DNA of 31,078 bases from JACIYW01 sp014359745 (GCA_050433985.1 JBNPWE010000024.1:1-31078), one strand, 5' to 3'. Positions 23,272 to 30,851 are shown, numbered from the stretch's first letter. Notes: a model not told the origin generated them from the letters alone. Numbers and translations are program-made.

Positions 23272-24324
23272 ATGCAGGCGAACAAGACCATTCTCAAGGC
23301 GCTTCGCGGCGAAAGGCAGGCGGTGCCGCCGATCTGGATGATGCGGCAGGCCGGGCGTTACCTGCCCGAATACCGCGCGACGCGCGAGAAGGCGGGGGAT
23401 TTCCTGTCGCTGTGCTATACGCCCGATCTGGCGGCCGAGGTGACGCTGCAACCGATCCGCCGCTATGGGTTCGACGCGGCGATCCTGTTCGCCGACATCT
23501 TGCTGCTGCCGCAGGCGCTGGGCGCCGATCTGTGGTTCGTGACCGGCGAGGGGCCGCGCCTGTCAACCATCACCGGGCCAGAAGGCTTGCGCGCGCTGCG
23601 CCCGGTTGATGAAATCGACGCGGTGTTGAACCCGGTCTATGAAACGCTGCGTATCGTTTCCCGCGCCTTGCCGGTTGAGACCACGCTGATCGGCTTTGCC
23701 GGCGCGCCATGGACGGTGGCCACCTATATGATCGCGGGCCGGGGCACCCCCGATCAGGGGCCCGCGCATGCGTTCAAGGATGCCGACCGGGCGACATTTT
23801 CGGCGCTGATCGACATCTTGACCGAGGCCACGATCGAATATCTGTCGGCGCAGGTGGTGGCCGGGGCCGAGGTGGTCAAGCTGTTCGACAGTTGGGCCGG
23901 ATCGCTGAAGGGCCGCGATTTCGACGATTTCGCGCTGGCACCCGCCGCGCGCATCATTGCCGCCCTGAAAGAACGCCACCCCGGCCTGCCGGTGATCGCC
24001 TTCCCGCGCGAGGCGGGGGAACGCTATGTCGGCTTTGCCCGCGCGACGGGCGCGGATTGCGTGGCGCTGGATAACTCGGTGGCGGCGGATTGGGCGGCGG
24101 AACATGTGCAGGTCGATGGCTGCGTGCAGGGCAACCTCGCGCCCGGTCACATGGTGACGGGCGGCCCGGCGCTGGATGCGGCCACCCGCGACATCGTGCG
24201 GGCGTTTTCCGGCGGGCCGCATATTTTCAACCTTGGCCACGGCATCACCCCCGATGCCGATCCGGGCAATGTGCAACGCATGATCGACGTGGTGCGCGGC
24301 GGTCAGGCCGACCCGGCCGCATAA
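23272..24324 (+). CDS. hemE: Uroporphyrinogen decarboxylase
   Basis: Decarboxylates the four acetate side chains of uroporphyrinogen III. The 350-residue product starts MQANKTILKALRGERQAVPPIW; the signature PIWMMRQAGRYLPEYR, FADILLLPQALG, GFAGAPWTVATYMI and FNLGHGITPDADP are all present. A near-perfect AGGAGGA lies seven bases before the ATG at 23272. A TTGACA-like element at 23223-23228 may be its -35 box, but no convincing -10 is visible. Its last 22 bases overlap the end of the converging DUF2237 gene. Confidence 0.98.
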   Translation: MQANKTILKALRGERQAVPPIWMMRQAGRYLPEYRATREKAGDFLSLCYTPDLAAEVTLQPIRRYGFDAAILFADILLLPQALGADLWFVTGEGPRLSTITGPEGLRALRPVDEIDAVLNPVYETLRIVSRALPVETTLIGFAGAPWTVATYMIAGRGTPDQGPAHAFKDADRATFSALIDILTEATIEYLSAQVVAGAEVVKLFDSWAGSLKGRDFDDFALAPAARIIAALKERHPGLPVIAFPREAGERYVGFARATGADCVALDNSVAADWAAEHVQVDGCVQGNLAPGHMVTGGPALDAATRDIVRAFSGGPHIFNLGHGITPDADPGNVQRMIDVVRGGQADPAA

Positions 24325-24692
24325 AGGCGCAAGATATCAAGCGGCACGATATCAAGGCAGCGTTCATGGGTTGCCGCCAGCCGCACCTGCGGCGCCGCGC
24401 CTTCGTCATGGGCCTGAAGGAACCGCCCGGCGCACAGGCACCATTGATCGCCGGGTTTCAGCCCGGCAAAGCCGAATTCGGGCCGGGGCGTCGACAGGTC
24501 GTTGCCAAGATATTTCGACAGCGCCAGAAATTCCGCCGTCATCAGCGCGCAGACCGTATGGCTGCCCTGATCCATCGGCCCGGTATCGCAGCAGCCGTTG
24601 CGAAAGAACCCGGTCAGCGGATCGCGCGAACAGGGTTCCAGCGCGCCGCCCAGCACATTGCGCGATGGCGCCATCATCGGGATACCGGCCAT
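24303..24692 (-). CDS. DUF2237 family protein
   Basis: A 129-residue protein of the DUF2237 family: NVLGGALEPCSRDPLTGFFR, NGCCDTGPMDQGSHTVCA, LSTPRPEFGFAGLKPGDQWC and LAATHERCLDIVP are the typical blocks. Six or more conserved cysteines suggest a metal or redox role, but the function is unknown. The start ATG 24692 overlaps the CDGSH stop as ATGA, so the two genes are translated together. The 3' end overlaps hemE by 22 bases in a convergent arrangement. Confidence 0.93.
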   Translation of the reverse strand: MAGIPMMAPSRNVLGGALEPCSRDPLTGFFRNGCCDTGPMDQGSHTVCALMTAEFLALSKYLGNDLSTPRPEFGFAGLKPGDQWCLCAGRFLQAHDEGAAPQVRLAATHERCLDIVPLDILRLYAAGSA

Positions 24693-24934
24693 CAGAGTTT
24701 CGCGTGGCTGCCGTCGCACAGCGGATGGTTCGCGGTGGCCTTGCAGCCGCAGAAGAACACGCGCTTTGCCTCTGGTGCCTGCCATTTAACCGGGGAAAGG
24801 CCGGTATCCTTGTGCGAACCGTCGCAAAACGGCTGTTTGGCGGATCGCCCGCAGGCACACCAGAAATAGGTTTTGCCTGCCTCTACCTCGACCGGATAGG
24901 GGGCTTTCTGGGCGATGATCGGGGGGGTGGCCAT
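24692..24934 (-). CDS. Double CDGSH iron-sulfur protein
   Basis: An 80-residue protein with two CDGSH-type [2Fe-2S] motifs (C-x-C-x2-[ST]-x3-P-x-C-D-G-S-H): CACGRSAKQPFCDGSH and CGCKATANHPLCDGSH. Each gives a three-Cys, one-His cluster ligand set, as in the CISD3/MiNT type with two clusters per chain. There is no membrane anchor, so it is probably cytosolic and redox- or cluster-transfer-related. Of two consecutive ATGs, 24934 has the better spacing from the strong AGGAGG. It is coupled to the DUF2237 gene by an ATGA overlap. Confidence 0.94.
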   Translation of the reverse strand: MATPPIIAQKAPYPVEVEAGKTYFWCACGRSAKQPFCDGSHKDTGLSPVKWQAPEAKRVFFCGCKATANHPLCDGSHAKL

Positions 24935-25013
24935 CATATCCTCCTGCTGCTGTTCAGGGCCAATCTAGGCGCTGGGGCCACCGGAACCAACCAAATTCGC
25001 CTGGTTCGTGTAA

Positions 25014-25730
25014 TCAGGTGAAACGATCCCGCAGCCGCTGCAGTGCCGTGCGGTTGTCGGCTGCGGGGGCGGCGTTTGGCGGGTTGGGGGCCTGTTGCGG
25101 CCCTGCCTGCGCCGTGGCGGGCTTTTGTGCGGTTTCCTGCGCGCGCCCGGTTGCAGGCCGGGGGGGCGCGGTGCGCAGCGCCACCGCGTTCATGAAGCGG
25201 CCGCCATCGCCAGCCGCCAGCGCCGCCGCCCCGTCCGAAATGCCGCGCAGAAGGTCGTCAAGCCAGTCGGCATCGGCCTTGGCGAAATCGTGCAGGACGT
25301 AATTGGCCACGGCGTCCTTGTGGCCCGGATGGCCGATGCCAAGGCGCACGCGGCCGTACCCCTCGCCAATCGCCGCGCTGATGGATCGCAGGCCGTTATG
25401 CCCCGCGTGCCCGCCCCCCGCCTTGACCCGCGCCTTGCCGGGGGCCAGATCAAGTTCGTCGTGAAAGACGGTGATGTGATCAAGCGGCAGTTTGAAGAAC
25501 TGCACCGCCGCAGCCACCGGCCCGCCCGACCGGTTCATGAAGCTGCCGGGTTTCAGCAGGATGACCTTTTCGCCGCCCAGCGTGCCCTCGGCCACCTCGC
25601 CCTGAAATTTGGCGCGCCACGGGCCAAAGCCGTGATCGGCGGCGATTCGGTCCACCGCCATGAAGCCGATGTTGTGGCGGTTCCGGGCATATTGCCCGCC
25701 GGGATTGCCTAGGCCGACAAAGAGACGCAT
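25014..25730 (-). CDS. pth: Peptidyl-tRNA hydrolase
   Basis: Releases peptides from prematurely dropped peptidyl-tRNA. Family motifs: VGLGNPGGQYARNRHNIGFMAVD (with the catalytic His in NRHN), LLKPGSFMNRSGGPV, FHDELDLAPGK (Asp) and GGGHAGHNGLRSI. The start at 25730 (MRLFVGLGNPG) is fixed by the family; the frame upstream to 25835 is not coding. The product has 238 residues, about 45 more than the core enzyme, because of a C-terminal Ala/Pro/Gln/Thr-rich extension ending ALQRLRDRF, a pattern common in Rhodobacteraceae. It follows rplY, with a terminator between. Confidence 0.96.
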   Translation of the reverse strand: MRLFVGLGNPGGQYARNRHNIGFMAVDRIAADHGFGPWRAKFQGEVAEGTLGGEKVILLKPGSFMNRSGGPVAAAVQFFKLPLDHITVFHDELDLAPGKARVKAGGGHAGHNGLRSISAAIGEGYGRVRLGIGHPGHKDAVANYVLHDFAKADADWLDDLLRGISDGAAALAAGDGGRFMNAVALRTAPPRPATGRAQETAQKPATAQAGPQQAPNPPNAAPAADNRTALQRLRDRFT

Positions 25731-25813
25731 CACCTGATCCTTTACCTTCGGGCCAGAGTAGCGGCGCGCGCTGTCCGGTTCAACGCGGGATCGGCCGCCG
25801 ATCAGGGCACCCG

Positions 25814-25848
25814 AATAAAAATGCGGGGCCGCCATGGCGACCCCGCAT
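25814..25848 (-). terminator. Rho-independent terminator after rplY
   Basis: Eight-base perfect arms (atgcgggg and ccccgcat) around a 12-base loop containing a further gccatggc palindrome, followed on the minus strand by TTTTATTC. It ends the rplY transcript 23 bases past the stop. Confidence 0.85.
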
Positions 25849-25871
25849 CACTGCGCCTTGCAAAACCGGGC

Positions 25872-26495
25872 TCAGGCCTCGGCTTCGGCGTTTTCTTCTT
25901 CGTCGTCGTTATCGGCCGAACGCAGGCCCGACGGGGCCGCGATATTGGCGATGACGAAATCGCGATCGATGGTCTGTTTGGCGCCTTCGGGCAGGACCAC
26001 GTCCGAGATGTGGATCACGTCGCCGATAACCTTGCCGGCCAGATCGACGGTGATGTGATCGGGGATGTCACCCGCTGTCACCTCAAGTTCCACCTCGGGG
26101 CGCACCACGGTCAGGGTGCCGCCACGTTTCAGGCCGGGGGCCTCTTCGTGGTTGATGAAAGTGACGTGGATAAAGAGCTTGATCCGCGAGGTGCGCCGCA
26201 GGCGCATCAGATCGACATGGGTCGGAAGATCCTTGACCACATCGCGCTGCACGTTCCGGCAGATGACGCGGACATCTTCCTGTCCGGGCACCTTGAGGTT
26301 GAACAGCGTGGACAGGAACCGCCCCGCCTTGAGGCGCTTTGTCAGCGCGTTGAATTCGATATTGATGGGCAGCGGATCGGTTCCGCCGCCGTAAACGATA
26401 CCGGGTACGTTGCCCTTGCGACGAGCTTGACGAGCGGCCCCCTTGCCTGTCCCCGTCCGTACCTCGGCGTGAAGATCAGGGATCTCACCAGCCAT
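25872..26495 (-). CDS. rplY: 50S ribosomal protein L25 (CTC/TL5 form)
   Basis: A 5S-rRNA-binding ribosomal protein of the long (CTC) type, 207 residues. The L25 domain includes GTGKGAARQARRKGNVPGIVYGG, then IEFNALTKRL and VRVICRNVQRDVVKDLPTHVD; the C-terminal domain has GDIPDHITVDLAGKVIGDVIHISDV. It ends in an acidic tail (DNDDEEENAEAEA). The start at 26495 (MAGEIPDLHAEVR) is preceded by AAGGAG at eight bases. It is expressed divergently from the TetR gene at 26701. Confidence 0.96.
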   Translation of the reverse strand: MAGEIPDLHAEVRTGTGKGAARQARRKGNVPGIVYGGGTDPLPINIEFNALTKRLKAGRFLSTLFNLKVPGQEDVRVICRNVQRDVVKDLPTHVDLMRLRRTSRIKLFIHVTFINHEEAPGLKRGGTLTVVRPEVELEVTAGDIPDHITVDLAGKVIGDVIHISDVVLPEGAKQTIDRDFVIANIAAPSGLRSADNDDEEENAEAEA

Positions 26496-26520
26496 AGAGG
26501 TTCTCCTTGAGTTATGCCGG

Positions 26521-26537
26521 GCACCCTCCAAGGGTGC
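26521..26537 (-). other. Hairpin in rplY leader
   Basis: Seven-base arms gcaccct and agggtgc around a cca loop lie 26 bases upstream of the rplY start. It could be a leader stem for autoregulation or a terminator fragment; no test is possible by eye. Confidence 0.3.
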
Positions 26538-26639
26538 GTGCCCGCGCGAGGGGCAGCCTATAGGGGAGAATTGTGAGCGGGGAAAGAGGTAAAGTGGCGG
26601 CGCGGGGATTTTGCCCGCGCGCCGATATCAACCCGGTGC

Positions 26640-26668
26640 TTGACAGATCCGGCATTTTCGCACATAGA
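26640..26668 (+). promoter_or_regulatory. Likely promoter of the TetR-mutase operon
   Basis: A perfect TTGACA (26640-26645) is followed after 17 bases by CATAGA (26663-26668). Transcription would start near 26675, inside the operator palindrome. The -10 match is partial. Confidence 0.5.
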
Positions 26669-26683
26669 CAAACAATCGTTTGT
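26668..26683. promoter_or_regulatory. Palindromic operator for the TetR regulator
   Basis: Perfect inverted repeat ACAAAC-aatc-GTTTGT centred 25 bases before the tetR start and overlapping the likely transcription start. TetR-family repressors commonly bind such AAAC/GTTT palindromes beside their own gene. Repression of the whole operon by its first product is inferred from this layout. Confidence 0.7.
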
Positions 26684-26700
26684 TTTTTTGAGGGCCGGTA

Positions 26701-27318
26701 ATGGCTGCCCATGCCAAGCTCAAACCGCAAGTGAACAATCGCCGGGATCTCGTGCTGGAGATCGCGGCGGGATTTTTTGTCCGCAAGGGGTTCAACGGCA
26801 CGTCTATCCGCGACATCGCCACTGCGGCGGGAATGCTGCCGGGGTCGCTCTATTACCATTTCCCGTCCAAGGAGGCCCTGTTGGTCGCCGTATTCGAGGA
26901 AGGTGTGGCGCGAATAAGTGCGGCGGTTGACGCGGCGCTGGCAGGCTGTCCGGGGGGTGCGTGGGATCGGTTGCAAGCAGCGTGCGAGGCGCATCTTGCC
27001 GCGCTGCTCGAAGGCAGCGATTTCGCCCATGTGATTGTGCGCGTCATACCGCAGGACGCACCTGGGGCCGCAGAGGAACTGGTCAAGCTGCGCAACGCGT
27101 ATGAAACCAAATTCGCAGCCCTGGTAGCGGCATTGCCGATGCCGACGGATGCCAATCCAAGCCTCCTTCGGCTTATGCTGATCGGGGCTCTGAATCATGT
27201 GCCGCTCTGGTACAGGGAGGGGGGAGAGACCCCTTCCAGCCTGGCGCGGCGGTTTATCGCCAACCTGCGTTTCGCGCAGGATTGCAGTGCTACACGCAAG
27301 GAGGAAACATGGCCCTGA
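26701..27318 (+). CDS. TetR-family transcriptional regulator
   Basis: A 205-residue regulator with a TetR helix-turn-helix: LVLEIAAGFFVRKGFNGTSI, then RDIATAAGMLPGSLYYHFPSKEALL (about residues 36-61). The C-terminal ligand domain has no recognisable specificity signature. Starting at ATG 26701 with GAGG eight bases upstream, it is the first gene of the mutase operon. Its stop overlaps the small-subunit gene by 10 bases, so regulator and enzymes share one transcript. A CoA thioester acted on by the mutase or thioesterase is a plausible inducer (inference). Confidence 0.92.
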   Translation: MAAHAKLKPQVNNRRDLVLEIAAGFFVRKGFNGTSIRDIATAAGMLPGSLYYHFPSKEALLVAVFEEGVARISAAVDAALAGCPGGAWDRLQAACEAHLAALLEGSDFAHVIVRVIPQDAPGAAEELVKLRNAYETKFAALVAALPMPTDANPSLLRLMLIGALNHVPLWYREGGETPSSLARRFIANLRFAQDCSATRKEETWP

Positions 27319-27737
27319 CAGCAACGATCCCGGCGCGTGTGCTGGTGACGAAAATCGGCCTTGACGGCCACGATCGCGGCAGCCGCATAGTCGCCGCCTA
27401 CCTGCGCGATGCAGGGATGGAGGTGATCTATACCGAACCCTGGCAGAAGATCGAGTCGGTCGTGGCGCTGGCGCTACAGGAGGACGTGGATGTGATCGGA
27501 ATCAGTTCTCTGGCGACAGATCATCTGCTGGTGCCGAAACTGATGAAGGCGCTTGATGGCGCAGGTCTGGGCCATATTCGCGTTATCGTTGGCGGCATCG
27601 TTCCCGATGACGAAGAGGCGGTACTTTTGAAATCCGGCGTTTCGCGCGTGTTCCATCCCGGCGCGGATCGGGCAGACATCGTTGACGTGGTGGCGCGGCT
27701 GGCGAGGGACGCCGGCGCAAATCGCCCTGATGGTTGA
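27309..27737 (+). CDS. B12-binding small subunit of acyl-CoA mutase
   Basis: A 142-residue cobalamin-binding (Rossmann-like) domain protein. The cobalt-coordinating motif DxHxxG is GLDGHDRGSRIVAA with His21; GISSLATDHL and IVGGIVPDDEEA provide the usual S-x-L and GG motifs of base-off/His-on corrinoid binding. As a separate chain it matches the IcmB/HcmB type of split isobutyryl- or hydroxyisobutyryl-CoA mutases and the C-terminal half of methylmalonyl-CoA mutases. The start at 27309 has AAGGAGG at ideal distance; the upstream in-frame extension to 27282 lacks one. It should pair with the catalytic subunit at 27754. Confidence 0.93.
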   Translation: MALTATIPARVLVTKIGLDGHDRGSRIVAAYLRDAGMEVIYTEPWQKIESVVALALQEDVDVIGISSLATDHLLVPKLMKALDGAGLGHIRVIVGGIVPDDEEAVLLKSGVSRVFHPGADRADIVDVVARLARDAGANRPDG

Positions 27738-27753
27738 GGAAGGGGTCAGACGC

Positions 27754-29442
27754 ATGAACAAGATAGACACAAGGGTGCTTGACGACAGGGTAGACCGTGA
27801 TGCCATGGCCGAAGAGTGGCGGCGCGGTTACGAGGCACAGGTCAGTTCGGACAAGGTCGTCAGAAACCGCTCCGGGCTGGAGATCCGGCCGCTTTACTGG
27901 CCCGAGGCCGGGACAGACCCGGAATTTGACCAGAAGCTGGGCTTTCCGGGATCAGGGCCAATGACCCGCGGGATCTATCCGTCGATGCATCGGGGCCGCA
28001 CCTGGACGCAACGCCAGTTGATCGGCCTGGGCAGGCCCGAGGATTTCAACGGGCGGATCAAGAAGATTCTGAAGTCCGGTGGCTCGGCGCTCAGCATCAT
28101 TCCCTGCAACTCGGTCTATCGTGGCATAGACGCCGACGAGGTAGAGCCAGAGCTGCTGGGCACCTGCGGCACGATTATCAATACCGTGCAGGATATGGAC
28201 ATCTGCCTGGCCGACATACCCATCGGCGAAATTTCCATCGGATTGAACGACCCCAATCCCTTCACCATGCTGGCCCAGCTTCTGGTGGTGGCGGAAGCGC
28301 GCGGCGTTTCGTGGGACAGGATAACCGGCACGTCGAACCAAAGCGACTATATCTCTCATTTCGTCGCCAATCACATGTTCTATCGCCTGTCGTTGACCGG
28401 CGCGCGCCGGGTTCAACTGGATGCGATTGAATGGCTTGCTGAAAACGTCCCGAACTGGAACCCGCTGTCGGTCGTGGGGCAGCACACGCAGCAGGCAGGC
28501 GCCACACCGGCACAGGCGATGGGGCTGACACTTGCCTCGGCGATCCAGTATGCCGAGGATTGCAAGGCGCGCGGGCTGGACCCCAACAGGTTCCTCGAAC
28601 GATTTACCTTCTTTTTTGATGTTTCCATCAGCTTTTTCGAGGAGGTCGCCAAGTTCCGCGCAGGACGGCGCATCTGGGCGCGCCTGGTCGAAGAACGTTT
28701 CGGCGCAACCAACCCGCGCGCCAAACGGTTCAAGTTCCATGCCCAGACCTCTGGTGTCGATCTGACGCGCCAGCAGCCGCTAAACAACATCGCGCGGGTC
28801 TCCGTGCAGGCGATGGCCGGGATCCTGGGGGGGCTGCAATCGCTGCATACCGATGGGTATGACGAGGTGTTCACCACGCCGACCGAGGGTCCGGCAAAGG
28901 TGGCCATTGCAACGCAGAACATCCTCAAGCACGAAGCCGGACTGTGCGATGTCATAGACCCGCTGGGCGGCTCCTATTATGTCGAAACACTGACCGATCA
29001 GATGGAGGCCGAGATCCTGGCTGTGATCAAGGAGATCGACGATCAGGGTGGTATGTTCAAAGCGGTCGAATCCGGTTTCGTCCAAAGGGCAATCGGAGAC
29101 AGCGCGGCGCATTTCCAGGAGGCGGTCGATACAGGCGCGCAAATCATCGTGGGCGTCAACGCCTATCAGGATGAGGGCGACGGGACCGCGCATCCGGCCA
29201 TTGACCGGCCCGATCCCGCCTGGATACAAAAGCAGATCGACAGCCTTGCCGCCTATAAAAAGACCCGCGATCAGGCGCGGGTGGATGCGGCGCTGGAGGT
29301 GTTGCGCAGGGCGGCTTGCTCCGAAAGCGACAACACCTATGGCGCCCTTGTTGACGCCACCCGCGCGGGCGCAACCCAGGGCGAAATCATTGCGGTTCTG
29401 CGCGACGAACTGGGCTTTGGCCGACCTCTGGTCGTGGTCTGA
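27754..29442 (+). CDS. Acyl-CoA mutase catalytic large subunit, substrate unassigned
   Basis: A 562-residue TIM-barrel subunit of the methylmalonyl-CoA mutase family (adenosylcobalamin-dependent carbon-skeleton rearrangement). Family features: TRGIYPSMHRGRTWTQRQ, HTQQAGATPAQAMG with His244, FLERFTFFFDVSISFFEEVAKFRAGRR with Arg283, FHAQTSGVDLTRQQPLNNIAR, GGLQSLHTDGYDEVF and DPLGGSYYVE. The specificity positions are not those of known enzymes: Leu89 where methylmalonyl mutase has Tyr, isobutyryl mutase Phe and hydroxyisobutyryl mutase Ile; Asn206 where they have Arg, Gln and Gln; Gln243 for Tyr; and the FDLPT segment is replaced by PCNSV. Known 2-hydroxyisobutyryl mutase Asp117 is Ile116 here. 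Start at 27754 by spacing from AAGGGG; ATG 27730 is an alternative. Likely a divergent mutase with its own acyl-CoA substrate. Confidence 0.88.
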   Translation: MNKIDTRVLDDRVDRDAMAEEWRRGYEAQVSSDKVVRNRSGLEIRPLYWPEAGTDPEFDQKLGFPGSGPMTRGIYPSMHRGRTWTQRQLIGLGRPEDFNGRIKKILKSGGSALSIIPCNSVYRGIDADEVEPELLGTCGTIINTVQDMDICLADIPIGEISIGLNDPNPFTMLAQLLVVAEARGVSWDRITGTSNQSDYISHFVANHMFYRLSLTGARRVQLDAIEWLAENVPNWNPLSVVGQHTQQAGATPAQAMGLTLASAIQYAEDCKARGLDPNRFLERFTFFFDVSISFFEEVAKFRAGRRIWARLVEERFGATNPRAKRFKFHAQTSGVDLTRQQPLNNIARVSVQAMAGILGGLQSLHTDGYDEVFTTPTEGPAKVAIATQNILKHEAGLCDVIDPLGGSYYVETLTDQMEAEILAVIKEIDDQGGMFKAVESGFVQRAIGDSAAHFQEAVDTGAQIIVGVNAYQDEGDGTAHPAIDRPDPAWIQKQIDSLAAYKKTRDQARVDAALEVLRRAACSESDNTYGALVDATRAGATQGEIIAVLRDELGFGRPLVVV

Positions 29443-29446
29443 TCCG

Positions 29447-30412
29447 ATGGATCGCACCGTATCCGATACGTCACGGCTGGCGGCGCGCCTGATCGAAGGA
29501 GAACCCGCGGCGCTGGCGCGCGCAATCAGTCTGGTCGAAAGTGACACGCCGGCGGCGATCGACATTCTGCGCGCGATCCGACCGCATCTGGGTCATGCGG
29601 TCGTGGTCGGGTTCACCGGCCCGCCGGGGGTGGGCAAGTCGACGCTGGTCAATACCTATATCGCTGAACTGCGCAAGCGCGGCAAATCCGTGGGCGTGGT
29701 CGCGGTCGATCCATCAAGCCCCATTACCGGCGGCGCTGTGCTGGGCGACAGGATCCGCATGGCTGAACATACGCTGGATCAGGGTGTGTTCATCCGTTCC
29801 CTCGCCTCACGGGGGGCGTTGGGCGGATTGTCGGCCTCGGCGGCACAGGTGGCCGATCTGATGGACGCGGCGGGGCGGGACGTGGTGATACTGGAAACCG
29901 TCGGCACCGGCCAATCCGAAGTCGAAATGGCAATGATCGCCGATGTCCGGGTGGTCATATCCGCGCCGGGGATGGGTGACGATGTGCAGGCAATAAAGGC
30001 GGGCATTCTTGAAATCGCCGACATCCTGGTGGTCAACAAGGCCGATCAGCCCTTGGCCTCGCAAACCTGCCAGCAGTTGAAGGCAATGCTTGGCTTGCGT
30101 GATCTCACCAGGCGTTCGGTGCCGGTTCTGTGCACCGATGCCATCAACCGGACGGGCGTTGGCGACCTTGCCGACGCAGTGGAAGCCGTCGCCGGTCGGG
30201 TGAAACAGCGCGAAAACCGCTCGGCCGTGGCCGGGCGAACGCGTCACCTGCTGGCGCAGGCGGTGGCCAAGGCGGCCGAGACCCATGTCATGCAAAGCCG
30301 CACGCAGACGATCGCAGCGATCGTTCAGGGTATTCAGGAGGCACGGCTCAGCCTTTCAGAGGGGGCGCGGCAGGTTCTGAACAACTTGGGAGGAGAGGGT
30401 CACGATGGCTGA
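29447..30412 (+). CDS. meaB: MeaB/ArgK-type G-protein chaperone for B12 mutase
   Basis: A 321-residue SIMIBI-class GTPase that loads and protects the adenosylcobalamin cofactor of acyl-CoA mutases. Visible motifs: P-loop GPPGVGKST (58-66), VVAVDPSSPITGGAVLGDRIRM, the metal/switch motif ETVGTGQSE, NKAD for guanine recognition, and C-terminal dimerisation residues after about 270. It begins four bases after the mutase stop and overlaps the thioesterase start by eight bases. The gene symbol follows the family; this copy is most likely dedicated to the adjacent split mutase rather than to a housekeeping methylmalonyl mutase (inference from linkage). Confidence 0.93.
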   Translation: MDRTVSDTSRLAARLIEGEPAALARAISLVESDTPAAIDILRAIRPHLGHAVVVGFTGPPGVGKSTLVNTYIAELRKRGKSVGVVAVDPSSPITGGAVLGDRIRMAEHTLDQGVFIRSLASRGALGGLSASAAQVADLMDAAGRDVVILETVGTGQSEVEMAMIADVRVVISAPGMGDDVQAIKAGILEIADILVVNKADQPLASQTCQQLKAMLGLRDLTRRSVPVLCTDAINRTGVGDLADAVEAVAGRVKQRENRSAVAGRTRHLLAQAVAKAAETHVMQSRTQTIAAIVQGIQEARLSLSEGARQVLNNLGGEGHDG

Positions 30413-30851
30413 CGGAGTGGTCACACCACCCGCCGATCTTGGCAGGGAATTTGCCCGCCGCGATGGATTCATGCGGCACCTGGGCATCAAGTTACATGAC
30501 GTCGGTTCCGGAACTTCGGAACTGCGCATGGCGGTGCAATCCTGCCACATCAATTTCAACGGGACGTGTCATGGCGGCGCGCTTTACGCCTTGGCAGACA
30601 GCGCCTTCGGCTTCGCGTCAAACAGCCACGGAATTCTCGCTGCCGGGATCGATACGCATATGACATACCATGTCGGCGTGTCGGAAGGTGAGGTGTTGGT
30701 GGCGAAGGCGCAGGAAAAATCACGGTCGCGCAGGATTGCCGTGTATCAGGTTGAAATCCTGAACTCCGCAGGCACCTTGGTTGCCGGGTTTACCGGAACC
30801 GTCTACATAACGACAAGGCCCAATACTGGCCAAGACGCCGTGGCATCCTGA
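30405..30851 (+). CDS. PaaI-type hotdog thioesterase
   Basis: A 148-residue hotdog-fold acyl-CoA thioesterase of the PaaI group. The active-site stretch HINFNGTCHGGALYALADSAFGFA has the HGG turn and the conserved Asp65. The C-terminal half (GIDTHMTYHVGVSEGEVLVA, SRRIAVYQVEILNSAGTLVA) completes the fold. By family, it hydrolyses aromatic or short acyl-CoA esters. As the last gene of the mutase operon, coupled to meaB by ATGGCTGA overlap, it may release the product or relieve CoA trapping by dead-end esters (inference). A GGGAGGAGAGGG ribosome site lies just upstream. Confidence 0.9.
   Translation: MADGVVTPPADLGREFARRDGFMRHLGIKLHDVGSGTSELRMAVQSCHINFNGTCHGGALYALADSAFGFASNSHGILAAGIDTHMTYHVGVSEGEVLVAKAQEKSRSRRIAVYQVEILNSAGTLVAGFTGTVYITTRPNTGQDAVAS

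Noticed and set aside
27754..29442. Annotating the large subunit as methylmalonyl-CoA mutase (mcm)
   Set aside because: The carboxylate-binding Arg207 and Tyr89 are replaced and the FDLPT loop is lost, so the substrate cannot be methylmalonyl-CoA with any confidence.
27754..29442. Annotating it as 2-hydroxyisobutyryl-CoA mutase (hcmA)
   Set aside because: The diagnostic Ile90 and Asp117 correspond to Leu89 and Ile116 here.
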